64,000 nt of DNA from Gemmatimonadota bacterium (GTDB lineage: Bacteria > Gemmatimonadota > Gemmatimonadetes > Gemmatimonadales > Gemmatimonadaceae), in assembly GCA_016719105.1 (NCBI GenBank), contig JADKAQ010000002.1:496001-560000 (forward strand), written 5' to 3'. A program made the position numbers and the translations under genes. Below the pieces are notes generated by a model that saw only the letters and a list, made by a program, of their open reading frames with translations, did no database searches and had not been told where the DNA came from. This document shows, piece by piece, positions 44,292-56,318 of the stretch (positions are counted from its first letter, which is position 1; every line of letters starts with the position of its first letter).

Positions 44292-44878
44292 CCTCGCTCG
44301 TCATCGGCATCGTTCTCCTCGTTGGCGGAATCGCCTTCGCCGCCTATCCGTTCCTCCGGCCGTCCACGAAGGAAGAGGACCCCGGCGTTCCCGACACCGG
44401 GGCGGGGCGCGCACGTCCCGCACCGGTCGCGGCGTCGCTCGATCCCGTTGCGGCGGAGTTGGAGGAGCTCGAGCTCGATCGCGCGATGGGGAAGCTCTCC
44501 GACAGCGACTACCAGCGCATCCGCTCCACCCTCGAGTCACGGCTGCGCGGAATGCCTGCGGCTTCGGCTCCGCGGCGAGCGACCCCGCCTGCGCCTGGCG
44601 CGGTGCAGGCGACGTCGCCGGCGGCACCGACGGCCGTTCCCCCTGTCTCCGTGGCCGCCGCCGTCCCCGCCGATCTCGCCGACGAGGCGGAGCGACTGAT
44701 TGCGGCCGAGCGAGCGCAGGTGGTGCAGTGCGGGACGTGCGGACCGCGGCCTGAGCCCGCCGCGCGGTTCTGTTCCACGTGCGGGCGCGCGATCGGCGGG
44801 TGTCCCAGCTGCGGCAAGGCGATCCGGCAGTCCGGCGCCCGCTTCTGCGACCAGTGCGGGACGGCGCTGGTCCGCTAG
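44288..44878 (+). CDS. Membrane-anchored double zinc-ribbon protein, CcmI/CcmH-like N-terminus
   Basis: The 196-residue product has one N-terminal membrane helix (SLVIGIVLLVGGIAFAAYPF). A helical segment LEELELDRAMGKLSDSDYQ follows, as in CcmI-type cytochrome c maturation proteins, then a proline/alanine linker. Two zinc ribbons end the protein: CGTCGPRPEPAARFCSTC and CPSCGKAIRQSGARFCDQC. The start overlaps the CcmF-like stop (ATGA), so the two act together. Role unknown; the zinc ribbons resemble double-zinc-ribbon adaptor proteins. Confidence 0.7.
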   Translation: MTSLVIGIVLLVGGIAFAAYPFLRPSTKEEDPGVPDTGAGRARPAPVAASLDPVAAELEELELDRAMGKLSDSDYQRIRSTLESRLRGMPAASAPRRATPPAPGAVQATSPAAPTAVPPVSVAAAVPADLADEAERLIAAERAQVVQCGTCGPRPEPAARFCSTCGRAIGGCPSCGKAIRQSGARFCDQCGTALVR

Positions 44879-44900
44879 CGCCACGCCCCGCCCTGGCCGC

Positions 44901-46736
44901 CTAACGCTCCAGTGCTTCGAGTCGCCGCTGTGCCATCCGCAGCGGCACGAAGGTGGCCAACAGGCAGAGCAGCGCCGCCAACCCGAAGCCGATGATCATC
45001 TCCGTCGGATCGACCGACTCGGCGGCACCGTACAGCCGTGAGCTCAGGTAGCCATACACCGGGCGCGCCTCGAGGAAGATCACCCCGCCGATGACCATCA
45101 CCGCGGTCATCATGAACATCAGCCCACCGAACGAGGTCGGGATCTGGGCGGCGTTCTCGGTCTCGAAGCGCGGGTAGAGCGTCCCGAAGCCGACGGCCAG
45201 CCCGGCGATGGCGAAGGTCATCAGGGTGATCGTGCCGACCGACACGGCGAACATGAAGGGGCTGACTTGCAGCAGGTAGTTGGTCACCGCGACGATCGAG
45301 AGCGCGAGCGCCAGCAGTGGCACGGTCCCGACCCAGAACTTCGACCACAGCAGCTCGCGCATCGAGAGGGGGCTCGAACGCAGCAGCCACCACGAGCGTC
45401 CCTCGAGGCTCACCCCCGGAAAGAGGAAGCGCGCCGCGATCGACGCCAGCACGAAGCCCGCGAGCCCCAGGTTGAGGAACGGAATCAGGTTCACGATGAA
45501 GAAGGTGATCCCGTCGCCGGTGAGCGGGAGGAACTTGATGTTGACGACGTAGACCACCACCAGCACCGCCAGCAGGATGAGCTGTGACCACTGCGTGGTG
45601 TCGCGAAAGAAGACGCGGATCTCCTTGAGAATCAGCTCGCGCCGCAGCGTCCCCCACGGGGAGAGCAGGCGCGCGAGGATGCTGGGCTTGCCCGTGCTGC
45701 GCACCGTCTGCTGCGCACTCTCCTGCGCCTTGGTGAAGCCGATCGGGTACAGCGCGCGATGCAGCAACGCTCCCATCACGACGAACGCCGCCGCCGTCGA
45801 CCAGAGGAGGTAGAGCGGGAGCAGGTCGAAGTCGCCGGTGAGCCATCCCATCAACGTGCGCTGCAGCCATTCGCTCGGCAGGGCAGGCGACGTGGGGCCG
45901 CGCAGCACCGAGATGAACTCCACCAGGGAGCGGAACCCCTCGGGCTTCGCGAGCTTCTCGGGGCGCATGAGGCGAAAGAGCACCACGACGCCGGCGCCGG
46001 CGATGACGGTGATGACCGACAGGATGTCGCGCGTGCGCCTGGCGGGGAAGATGTTCACCAGGAGCAACGTGATCGCGCTCCCGATCACCGACGGCAGCAC
46101 GAGGAACGGAATGAAGGCGGCGATCGCCACGAACGGGAAGAGCACGCCGCCGTCATAGGCGAAGCCATACGCGCTCAACATCGGGATAGCCAGCAGCACC
46201 ACCATCCAGCTGGAATGCAGCGTCGTCTCGAAGAGCTTGGCGCCGTAGAGCGTGAGCCAATCGACCGGGGCCGAGACCAGCAGGTCGAGGTCGCGCGCGA
46301 GGAAGAAGCTCGACAGCGCGGTGATGATGTTCGAGAGCAGCAGGATGGAGACAAACGACAGGAGGAGGATGCCGAGCAGCTTGCCGGCGAGCAGCGCCCC
46401 GATCTCCTCGACGCCCTTGAAGTAGACCAGCACCCGGTACAGCGCCCCGAAGGCGAAGGCCCAGAAGCCCAGCCCGATGACGCCGAGCAGCGCGTACCGC
46501 GCCCCGCGTCCCTGTTCGGCGGTTGCCGATCGGGCCCGGGCGGTCTGCCACTTGGGGGACAGGAGGTGCCAGAGCGAGGCCCCCCGCGCGGGCGCCGGCA
46601 CGCGCAGCCCACCCGCGGGCGTGTAGCGTGCGGCATCGAGCGGGACGCTGGCGTGCGCCCCGGACAGGCGCCGGTGCCGCTCCACCAGGCCGGGGTCGGG
46701 GCCGGCGGGGAGCGGGGCCAGTGGGTCGTTAGGCAT
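44901..46736 (-). CDS. ABC transporter permease (ABC-2-like exporter)
   Basis: The 611-residue membrane protein has about 12 hydrophobic helices arranged as two halves, near 85-260 and 375-600. The first half contains FLARDLDLLVSAPVDWLTLY, a pattern of putative ABC exporters whose ATPase is encoded beside them. The cytosolic N-terminus is proline/alanine-rich. The start ATG 46736 overlaps the ATPase stop by 8 nt at CTCGATGCCTAACG, implying coupled translation. The substrate is not evident. Confidence 0.85.
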   Translation of the reverse strand: MPNDPLAPLPAGPDPGLVERHRRLSGAHASVPLDAARYTPAGGLRVPAPARGASLWHLLSPKWQTARARSATAEQGRGARYALLGVIGLGFWAFAFGALYRVLVYFKGVEEIGALLAGKLLGILLLSFVSILLLSNIITALSSFFLARDLDLLVSAPVDWLTLYGAKLFETTLHSSWMVVLLAIPMLSAYGFAYDGGVLFPFVAIAAFIPFLVLPSVIGSAITLLLVNIFPARRTRDILSVITVIAGAGVVVLFRLMRPEKLAKPEGFRSLVEFISVLRGPTSPALPSEWLQRTLMGWLTGDFDLLPLYLLWSTAAAFVVMGALLHRALYPIGFTKAQESAQQTVRSTGKPSILARLLSPWGTLRRELILKEIRVFFRDTTQWSQLILLAVLVVVYVVNIKFLPLTGDGITFFIVNLIPFLNLGLAGFVLASIAARFLFPGVSLEGRSWWLLRSSPLSMRELLWSKFWVGTVPLLALALSIVAVTNYLLQVSPFMFAVSVGTITLMTFAIAGLAVGFGTLYPRFETENAAQIPTSFGGLMFMMTAVMVIGGVIFLEARPVYGYLSSRLYGAAESVDPTEMIIGFGLAALLCLLATFVPLRMAQRRLEALER

Positions 46737-47487
46737 CGAGGACCTCCATGAGCCCGCGCGCCGCGTTCTCGCCCGTCAGCCGCAGGAAGATCTCCTCCAG
46801 CCCCTCGTCGCCGCGGGCCGCGTCACGCCGCAGCTCCTCCATCGTCCCGCAGGCGCGGATCGTCCCCTTCTGGATGATCCCGATGCGGTCGCACATCGTC
46901 TGCGCCACCTCGAGGGTGTGCGTCGACATCATGATCGTGTGCCCGCGCCGCGTGTACTCGCGGAACAGGTCCTTGAGGATCTTCGCCGCCTTGGGGTCGA
47001 GCCCCACCATCGGCTCGTCGACCACGATGACGTCGGGACGGTGCACGAAGGCGCTGGAGATGATCAGCTTCTGCCGCATCCCGTGCGAGTACGACTCCAC
47101 CAGTTCGTCGCGCCAGTCCTCCAGGTCGAAGAGCGCCAGCAGTTCGCGCGCGCGGTGCTCGACCGCGGCACCGTCCTCGCGATAGAGCCCGGCGACGAAG
47201 CGCAGGAACTCCATCCCGGTGAGCTTCTCGTAGATGAACGGGCGGTCGGGGATGAAGCCCAGCTTGGCCTTCGCCGCCATCGGATTGGCGTTGAGGTCCA
47301 ACCCGGCGATGCGCACCATGCCCGCGGTGGGGCGCAGGATCCCGGCGATCATCCGCAACGTGGTCGTCTTGCCGGCGCCGTTCGGCCCCAGGAAGCCGAA
47401 CAGCTCTCCTTTCGGGACGAAGAGGTCGATGGCGTCGACGGCGGTGAAGGCGCCGTACTTCTTGGTGAGCCCGGTGAGTTCGATCAT
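46729..47487 (-). CDS. ABC transporter ATP-binding protein
   Basis: The 252-residue ATPase has Walker A GPNGAGKTTT (about 34-43), a Q-loop region, the signature SYSHGMRQKL (C-loop variant of LSGGM), Walker B VIVVDEPMVGLD and the switch histidine in MSTHTLE. It belongs with the permease downstream. The start ATG sits in an ATGA context that fits the expected stop of the upstream transglutaminase gene, although that stop is out of frame in this sequence. Confidence 0.93.
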   Translation of the reverse strand: MIELTGLTKKYGAFTAVDAIDLFVPKGELFGFLGPNGAGKTTTLRMIAGILRPTAGMVRIAGLDLNANPMAAKAKLGFIPDRPFIYEKLTGMEFLRFVAGLYREDGAAVEHRARELLALFDLEDWRDELVESYSHGMRQKLIISSAFVHRPDVIVVDEPMVGLDPKAAKILKDLFREYTRRGHTIMMSTHTLEVAQTMCDRIGIIQKGTIRACGTMEELRRDAARGDEGLEEIFLRLTGENAARGLMEVLDA

Positions 47488-49060
47488 CGAGGGGTGGCGC
47501 CAGTCGTGGGGAGGCGGCGTGGGAGAGCACCGTGAGGTCGAGACGGCCGATCACGCGGGCGAGCTCGGTTTGCGCGGCGAGTCCACCGGTGAGCAGGCGG
47601 AGGTGCGACGCGTCGGTAGGGAACTGCCCCAGCGTCGGGTCGACTCCAACCCAGCGCTGCAGCATCACCTCGGCCCACGCGTGATAGTAGAACTTGCCGT
47701 CGATCGCGACGACGCCGCTGATGGTGCGTGCCGGGATCCCCACGGCGCGGGCGAGGGCGACGAAGAGCTGCGCGTGTTCGTTGCAGTCGCCGGCCCGCGA
47801 GCGGAGCGTGGCCACCGCACTCGGCAGTGTGACCGACGGTTCCTTCGCGAGAGAGTCGTGCACCCACGTCATGAGCCGCTGCGTGACCGCGTCGGCCATG
47901 GCGTCGCGTCCCTTGAGGCGCTTCGCCAGCGCCACGATCGCGGGATGCTCCACCTCCAGCAGCGGCTCGGCGCGCAACTCGCGCGCGAACCGCGCGCGAG
48001 TGGCAGCGCTCGGCGGGAGGGGGAACGACGGGCGCAGCGTCAGCGGCGAATCGCGCAGGATCGTGACCGTGTCGCCGCGCACCGTCTGGGAGCCACCGTG
48101 TACCGGAAGGCGCGCGAGGTCGACTCCGCGCACGCGAAGCTGCAACGTGTCGAGCAGCGGCACGTTGGCCAGGACGCCCGCCGAGATGGCGGTGACGCTC
48201 CAGAGGTCCTCCGTGGGCTCGGTGCGGCGCGCGCGCAGCGGGCTGGCGGTGCGCCAGTTCTCGAACGCGACTTCGTAGGCGGTGCGGCGCATCGAGATCC
48301 CCGCGGGCGCCTGCATCGTGATCATCCGCCCGATCTCGTCGATCCACGTGTCGAAGCTCCCGCCGTCGCTGGCGGTGACGCGGAACCCGCGCACCGTGTC
48401 GGCGTGCGCCCCGAGCCAGCGTCGCGAGTTGGGGTCGAAGGCGGCGCTGTCCACGAGGACGAAGAGCGACTCGGCACGAATCGAGACCGGCATCGCCCGC
48501 GCCGACATCGTCGTCGGGTCGAACGTCTCGATGGTGTAGGTGTTCCCCACCTCGGGGGGCTCGCCTAACGCCACGGCGAGCGGGACGAGCGTGGGGAGGA
48601 GGAGGGGCCCCGTCAGCCGCACCCGGTTGGTGTCACCGGGCACGCCGGGCGCCTGCACCACGTACTCGAGGATGGAGTCGCCCACGGTGCGCCCGGTGGC
48701 GCGCACCGCCTGTGCGTCGCTCCCGAAGGTCAGCGTGAAGTCGCGCAGCGCGAGCCCGCGCGACAGGCGCACGACCGACTGCGCCGTCGTGCGCTGCATC
48801 GTCCCGCCCACGGCCAGGTCGGCGACGAGATAGTCCGTCACCTGCAACCCGCCGGGGATCGTGTCGATCGTGTTGGAGGCGAAGCCGACGTGCGCCCCGG
48901 CGCGCTCCACGGCGAAGTAGGTCGCCCCCGGCGCGACGCGGGCGGCGATCTCGGCCAGCTTCTCCCGCGGCGAGCGTGACATCTCGCGCTGTGCGAAGGC
49001 CGCGATCCCGGCCCCCCACGCCGCCAGGATCCCGATCGCCATCAGGCCGCGTGCGTTCAT
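46823..49060 (-). CDS. Transglutaminase-like protein, reading frame runs into the ABC gene (probable frameshift)
   Basis: From ATG 49060 (GGAGGGAGGG just upstream) the protein has a membrane anchor or signal (GLMAIGILAAWGAGIAAFA), a long beta-rich region and a transglutaminase core: Cys in AGDCNEHAQLFVALARAVGIPAR, His in YYHAWAEV and Asp in WVGVDPTLGQFP. The natural end should be near 47484, where a TGA overlaps the ABC ATPase ATG. In this sequence that TGA is in another frame, and the frame stays open to 46823 across the ATPase gene. The last 220 residues are arginine-rich and look like out-of-frame translation. One extra C in the minus-strand CCCC run (47508-47511) would restore the expected ending SPTTGATPR. 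Confidence 0.7.
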   Translation of the reverse strand: MNARGLMAIGILAAWGAGIAAFAQREMSRSPREKLAEIAARVAPGATYFAVERAGAHVGFASNTIDTIPGGLQVTDYLVADLAVGGTMQRTTAQSVVRLSRGLALRDFTLTFGSDAQAVRATGRTVGDSILEYVVQAPGVPGDTNRVRLTGPLLLPTLVPLAVALGEPPEVGNTYTIETFDPTTMSARAMPVSIRAESLFVLVDSAAFDPNSRRWLGAHADTVRGFRVTASDGGSFDTWIDEIGRMITMQAPAGISMRRTAYEVAFENWRTASPLRARRTEPTEDLWSVTAISAGVLANVPLLDTLQLRVRGVDLARLPVHGGSQTVRGDTVTILRDSPLTLRPSFPLPPSAATRARFARELRAEPLLEVEHPAIVALAKRLKGRDAMADAVTQRLMTWVHDSLAKEPSVTLPSAVATLRSRAGDCNEHAQLFVALARAVGIPARTISGVVAIDGKFYYHAWAEVMLQRWVGVDPTLGQFPTDASHLRLLTGGLAAQTELARVIGRLDLTVLSHAASPRLAPPLDDRTHRAHQEVRRLHRRRRHRPLRPERRAVRLPGAERRRQDDHVADDRRDPAPHRGHGAHRRVGPQRQSDGGEGQAGLHPRPPVHLREAHRDGVPALRRRALSRGRCRGRAPRARTAGALRPGGLARRTGGVVLARDAAEADHLQRLRAPSRRHRGRRADGGARPQGGEDPQGPVPRVHAARAHDHDVDAHPRGGADDVRPHRDHPEGDDPRLRDDGGAAA

Positions 49061-49569
49061 CCCTCCCTCCACAGTCGAGTCACGACGTTGCGAAACGCCT
49101 CGGCCTCGAGGTCGTTCTCCACCACGATCACGACGTGCGCCGGACGCGGGCGCGTGTCGGCGTGCGCCTTGAGCACCGCCACCATGGTCTGCGCGGCGTC
49201 GTCGACGTCGAGGTTGCCGGCCCCCAGCCCAAACGGCGCGATGGCCAGGCGGTCTATCGCGAAGTCGTGCGCGCGCTGCAGTACGCTCGTCGTGGCCCGG
49301 CGCACCCCGTCGCGCGTCACGCGCTCGGTCTCGGTCGAGACGACGGCGTGGATCATCAGGTCGGCCTGCACCGCCCCCGCGGCGGTGACCACGGCCGCGC
49401 CCACCTCAAGCGGTTGTTGCACGTGCAGCTGACGGAGCAAGCCCTCGCCCGCCGCCTGCTCGAGCCGACGGATCACCGGCGTCACGGCGCGCAACTCGGC
49501 ATTCACCGGGCGGGCGACGGCGTCGGCGGCCACGAAGGCCAGGTCATCGATGGTGACGGCGATCTGCAT
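49057..49569 (-). CDS. Macro-domain protein
   Basis: From ATG 49569 the protein has 170 residues. It begins MQIAVTIDDLAFVAADAVARPVN, close to the macro-domain opening (i..gDit...aDaIVnpaN), and ends in a RPAHVVIVVEND strand followed by a helix. Macro domains bind ADP-ribose and related metabolites; some remove ADP-ribose. The canonical second Asn is present as VN in ARPVNAEL. The stop overlaps the transglutaminase start (ATGA). Confidence 0.75.
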   Translation of the reverse strand: MQIAVTIDDLAFVAADAVARPVNAELRAVTPVIRRLEQAAGEGLLRQLHVQQPLEVGAAVVTAAGAVQADLMIHAVVSTETERVTRDGVRRATTSVLQRAHDFAIDRLAIAPFGLGAGNLDVDDAAQTMVAVLKAHADTRPRPAHVVIVVENDLEAEAFRNVVTRLWREG

Positions 49570-49585
49570 GAGGGGGATGACCGCG

Positions 49586-49924
49586 CTACGAGAGCAGCGC
49601 CATCGACGTCTCGTCGTTGATCCAGTTGACGTACTTCTCCAGTCCCCACTGCACTTCCAGCGCGAGCAGCTCGGGCACCTTGTACGGATGCAACTCGGCA
49701 AAGGCCTTCTCGATCGCGTGCAGCACGGCCGAGCGGGTCTTCATCAGGATCACCGTCTCCGACTCATCGGCGATCTTCCCCTCCCAGCGGTACAGCGAGC
49801 GCGAGCCGGGGAGGAGTGTCCCGCAGGCGATCAGCCGGCGCTCGAGCAGGGCGCGCACGAGCGCGGCCCCCTCATCGGCGGAGGCCACGGTGGTGAGCAC
49901 GACGACGGCGTCGGTGTGCGGCAT
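49586..49924 (-). CDS. cutA: CutA1 divalent-cation tolerance protein
   Basis: The 112-residue trimeric CutA family protein shows VVVLTTVASADEGAALVRALLE at the start, LIACGTLLPGSRSLYRWEGKI, ESETVILMKTR, and HPYKVPELLALEV, the signature end strand. The length is normal. The family is linked to copper tolerance and metal-signal proteins, although its exact role is debated. It is followed 16 nt later by the macro-domain gene. Confidence 0.95.
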   Translation of the reverse strand: MPHTDAVVVLTTVASADEGAALVRALLERRLIACGTLLPGSRSLYRWEGKIADESETVILMKTRSAVLHAIEKAFAELHPYKVPELLALEVQWGLEKYVNWINDETSMALLS

Positions 49925-50050
49925 GGAGTCGGGTGATCCGGGACACGGGAAACCGGGGCGCAGACGCCCCCGGTAGGGACAGCGGAGAGCTAGCGGAAGT
50001 CACGCGAACTCCGCCAGTTGGCCGATCGTTGCCCTCTGGGCTCGACCGGC

Positions 50051-50080
50051 TTGCTGCCATCCCAGTCTTCGGCATATTTT
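50051..50080 (+). promoter_or_regulatory. Candidate uvrA promoter TTGCTG-N18-TATTTT
   Basis: TTGCTG (50051-50056) and TATTTT (50075-50080) are separated by 18 nt. The -10 ends 8 nt before the ATG at 50089, so transcription would begin at or just ahead of the start codon. There is no Shine-Dalgarno site, consistent with a leaderless message. No LexA-type box is visible. Confidence 0.5.
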
Positions 50081-50088
50081 CGGGACCT

Positions 50089-52963
<2,875 letters not shown>

Positions 52964-52989
<26 letters not shown>

Positions 52990-54526
52990 GCGCCGGGCGC
53001 GCCGTCGACGGCCGCACGACGGTCAGTGTCGCGTCCCGCAGGTCATCCGGCGGCGACGGCGCATCGAGCAGTGGCTGTGGCACGTCGAGCAGGTATCGCT
53101 GGAAGAAGGCGAGCAGGTACCGGGACATGACCCGCTCGATGATCGCGCCGTCCGTCGTGCCGAGGAGGGCCAGGTTGGGGCGTGCGATCCAGCGGAAGAA
53201 CGGCATGGCGATCGCCAGGTCGGCGAAGCTCCCGTGCGTCGTCCCGCGCACCTCGACGTGCAGCAGGTCGGCCGAGGAACCGAAAAACACCGGGAACTGA
53301 CCGTTCCCCTCCCGCGACATGAACAGGAAGGGGACCTGCAGCGGATGGTCCAGGATCTGGCCGAACTGCCAGCCGTCGATGTTCACCCCCGCCTTGCAGC
53401 GCCGGTCGCGGATGCAGGTGACCCCTGCCGTCGAACCGCCGAACGACATTCCCGCCACGCCGAGTCGTTCGAGATCGAGTCGTCCAGCGAAGCGATCGCG
53501 CGTCCCGACCGTCTCCCGGTCGGTCCCCGCATCGATGGCCGTTAGGCGGTCGATGAGGAAGCGCGTGTCGTCATACCAGACGTCGGTGCTCGACATGACG
53601 TACACGCCGACCTGCGCGAAGTACTCCTCCATGTGACGCCAGGTCGCGCGGGTGCTGTCCGGATCCGCGACCGAATCGAGCTTCGCGGAGAGGCGCGCGA
53701 CCTCCTGCTGAGCCTCCCCCGACGGCATCGGCTTTCGCGTCCGGCTGTTGTCGAGCACTACATGCCCGTCGGGGAAGGTCAGGCGCGACGCATCGTACAG
53801 GTGCCCGAGGCTCACCACGACGAATCCGTGGCTCGCGAGCTCCTCCATCTGCACGACGTTCTGCCACGGCGTGGAGTTGAAGCCGTGCGAGTAGATGATC
53901 ACGGGCCAGCGCGCTTTGGCACGCGCCATCGGCGCCTCGGGCGATGCATGGGCGGGGACGAGCGCGAGGTGCGAGAAGACGAAGGCCGGGAGACCGATCG
54001 CGGCCTCCGCATCGGTGTCACTCGGCCAGAACGGGGCGCGCGGCGCCCCCGCCTCGACCTCCGCCGGATACCAGACATTCGCGAGGAGTTCGCGCCGTCT
54101 CTCAGGCTTTGGAGCAAACGGGTCGACGCGCGCGCTATCGAGGAAGGCCAGGCGCGTCGTCCCCACGCCGAACGGACCGGACGGCGGCGGATACTCGAAG
54201 ATCGGGAAGCCGGCGGCGACGACCGCGCTGAGGCCAACGATGAGCAGCGCGCCCAGCACGCCAACGACGCCTCCCAGCGTTCGCCGCGATCGGCGTGGCG
54301 CGGCCTCCGGCACGCGCCGTACGGCGAGCAGTGAGAGGAGCAGGGCGAGCGCGTATGCCGGATACAGCGGCCACCGCGCCCCCTCCACGATGGCGTGCAC
54401 CACAAAGAGCGCGAGCGCGAACCATGGCAACGGGCGCGTCCAGCGTGGGCGGGTCGCCGCCGGCGCGAAGCGCGTGAGGGCGGCGCAGGCAAGGACAGCG
54501 GGAGCCGCGATCTCGAGGGGACGCAT
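52964..54526 (-). CDS. Platelet-activating factor acetylhydrolase-like lipase with membrane helices
   Basis: From ATG 54526 the protein has 520 residues. The first 140 or so hold four hydrophobic segments (PAVLACAALTRF, FALALFVVHAIVEG, AYALALLLSLLAV, VVGVLGALLIVGLSAVVAAG). The rest is an alpha/beta hydrolase of the PAF-AH family: NVWYPAEVEAG, WPVIIYSHGFNS, nucleophile Ser in GVAGMSFGGSTAG, acid in GVNIDGW and His in RGTTHGSF. It probably hydrolyses a short-chain ester on the outside of the membrane. The gene ends inside the uvrA 3' end. Confidence 0.85.
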
Positions 54527-54542
54527 GTGAGGGCAGTGCGCG

Positions 54543-55409
54543 TTAGGTAGCGGCGACCGCCGCGATCGGGATGTCGTGCTTGCGGCCAAAGGTGACCCAT
54601 TCGTCGACACGCCGCTCCCGGACCTTCGCGGCGATGAGCGATGCGTCAGCGTGGGCGATCCCGAGCCCGCCCACGAGTCGCGCCAGGAAGTGCGCCTCGA
54701 GTGCCGCGATCGCGACCACGCCGTCGCTCGCCGGATACAGCGCATAGCCTGGCGAGCCGCCACCGAGGACTCCTCCCGGACGGGTGAGGCCATGGTCGCG
54801 CGGAGCGGCGAGCGCCCTCGCCGCGTCGACGAGGGCCACTTCGCGCCACCCGCCGACACCGCTGCGCGAGCGCCCGACGAGGAGCGCGAGCGCGGCAGCC
54901 GCGGCGTCGATGCCGGCGGCGACGTCGGAGAAGAGGGTGACCGGCAGCGCCTGCGGCGACACGAGCCCCGCTTCTGCCTGGTACGTGAGATCGTGCCCTG
55001 GTAAGTCGCTGTCCGGCGACGGATGCCCGACAATCGAGACGGTACAGAGCCTCGGGTGCCGCGCGCGCACGGTCGCGCGCTCGAGCCCAAGTCGCGCGAG
55101 CGCCGACGGGCGCGACGAGACGATGAGGATGTCCGCCTGCTCGAGCAGCGCGTCGAGTTCCGCCCGCCCCGCCACCGACTTGAGGTCGATCGTCACGACG
55201 CGCTGCCCCGCAGAAAGCTCCTCGTACCAGACCGGGGCCGCCCCGGCGAGGAAGTCGCCGGCGGGCGGTTCGACCTTGGTGACCTCGGCCCCCAGCGCCG
55301 CGAGTCTCGCAGCTGCAACCGGTCCGGGGACGTTGATCGCGAGGCTCACCACCCGCGTCCCACGCAGTGGATCGTCGCCTGCCGCCGTCGCATCAGCCGG
55401 GTTGCGCAT
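54543..55409 (-). CDS. Family III CoA-transferase (CaiB/BaiF), short
   Basis: From ATG 55409 the protein has 288 residues and starts with the family III pattern: DPLRGTRVVSLAINVPGPVAAARLAALGAEVTKVEPPAGD. The catalytic Asp is expected in DLTYQAEAGLVS. It is shorter than CaiB or racemase relatives (350-400), with the small domain trimmed. It may be an acyl-CoA transferase or alpha-methylacyl-CoA racemase-like enzyme. It lies 16 nt upstream of the lipase gene on the same strand. Confidence 0.8.
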   Translation of the reverse strand: MRNPADATAAGDDPLRGTRVVSLAINVPGPVAAARLAALGAEVTKVEPPAGDFLAGAAPVWYEELSAGQRVVTIDLKSVAGRAELDALLEQADILIVSSRPSALARLGLERATVRARHPRLCTVSIVGHPSPDSDLPGHDLTYQAEAGLVSPQALPVTLFSDVAAGIDAAAAALALLVGRSRSGVGGWREVALVDAARALAAPRDHGLTRPGGVLGGGSPGYALYPASDGVVAIAALEAHFLARLVGGLGIAHADASLIAAKVRERRVDEWVTFGRKHDIPIAAVAAT

Positions 55410-55558
55410 GGCGAGGAACTTCGCCCTGGAACGCCCTCGGGAACAGAGCCCCCCAGACGACCGGCTGGCGATGCCCATGCCCGCACGAGAGATTGCTCCC
55501 GACCGATCCTGCGCGGGCGCGTCCGCGCGATCGCTCGCCACGTCCTCGGCCCCCCTCC

Positions 55559-56233
55559 ATGGTTTCCCTGCTCGATATCATCGGTCCCGTCATGGTGGGC
55601 CCCAGCTCGAGCCACACCGCTGGCGCCTGCCGCCTCGGGATGCTCGCACGTGGCCTCGTCGGCGGGACCCCCGAAAAGGCGCTCATCGAATTGCACGGTT
55701 CCTTCGCCCGCACGGGTGAGGGACACGGGACCGACAAGGCGATCGCCGGCGGATTGATGGGCTTCCGCCCCGACGACGAGCGCCTGCGCGACGCGCTCGA
55801 CATCATGGAACGCGAGGGGCTGGCCTACACCTTCGAGAAGACGAAGCTCGGCGAGGAGGGGGAGACGCACCCCAACACCGTCCGCATCACCCTCGAGCGC
55901 GGGGACCGCAGGGCCGAGATGATCGGCTCATCGTTAGGCGCGGGACGCATCCTCGTCTCGCAGATCGACGGCTTCCCGGTCGAGGTGCACGGGACCTACC
56001 ACACCATCGCGCTGGTGGCCGAGGACATCAAGGGATCGATCGCCCGCATTGCCGGCCTGCTCGCCGACGATGGCGTCAACATCGCCACCTTGCGCCTGAC
56101 GAGAAAGGAACGGGGCGGCGACGCCTTCATGGTGATCGAAGTCGACGAGGAGCCGGGCCCCGAGGTGCGCGACCACATCCGCACGCTCCCCTGGGTCAAG
56201 TGGGCCTACCGCCTGGACAAGGTCGGCGCCTGA
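55559..56233 (+). CDS. sdaAB: L-serine dehydratase, iron-sulfur type, beta subunit
   Basis: The 224-residue subunit begins SLLDIIGPVMVGPSSSHTAGACRLG, the classical SdaAB start, and continues with LHGSFARTGEGHGTDKAIAGGL. An ACT domain fills about 145-220 (HTIALVAEDIKGSIARIAGLLADDGVNIATLRL) and probably senses serine. The alpha subunit gene follows after 85 nt. The two together convert L-serine to pyruvate and ammonia with a [4Fe-4S] cluster. Confidence 0.94.
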   Translation: MVSLLDIIGPVMVGPSSSHTAGACRLGMLARGLVGGTPEKALIELHGSFARTGEGHGTDKAIAGGLMGFRPDDERLRDALDIMEREGLAYTFEKTKLGEEGETHPNTVRITLERGDRRAEMIGSSLGAGRILVSQIDGFPVEVHGTYHTIALVAEDIKGSIARIAGLLADDGVNIATLRLTRKERGGDAFMVIEVDEEPGPEVRDHIRTLPWVKWAYRLDKVGA

Positions 56234-56318
56234 TGCCCGCTCGCGTCGTCTCGACCGTTCACGGCGCGGGGCTCCGGCGTGCCGGGTGCCCGTTCCGCTC
56301 GCCTCTTCCCATCTCCTG

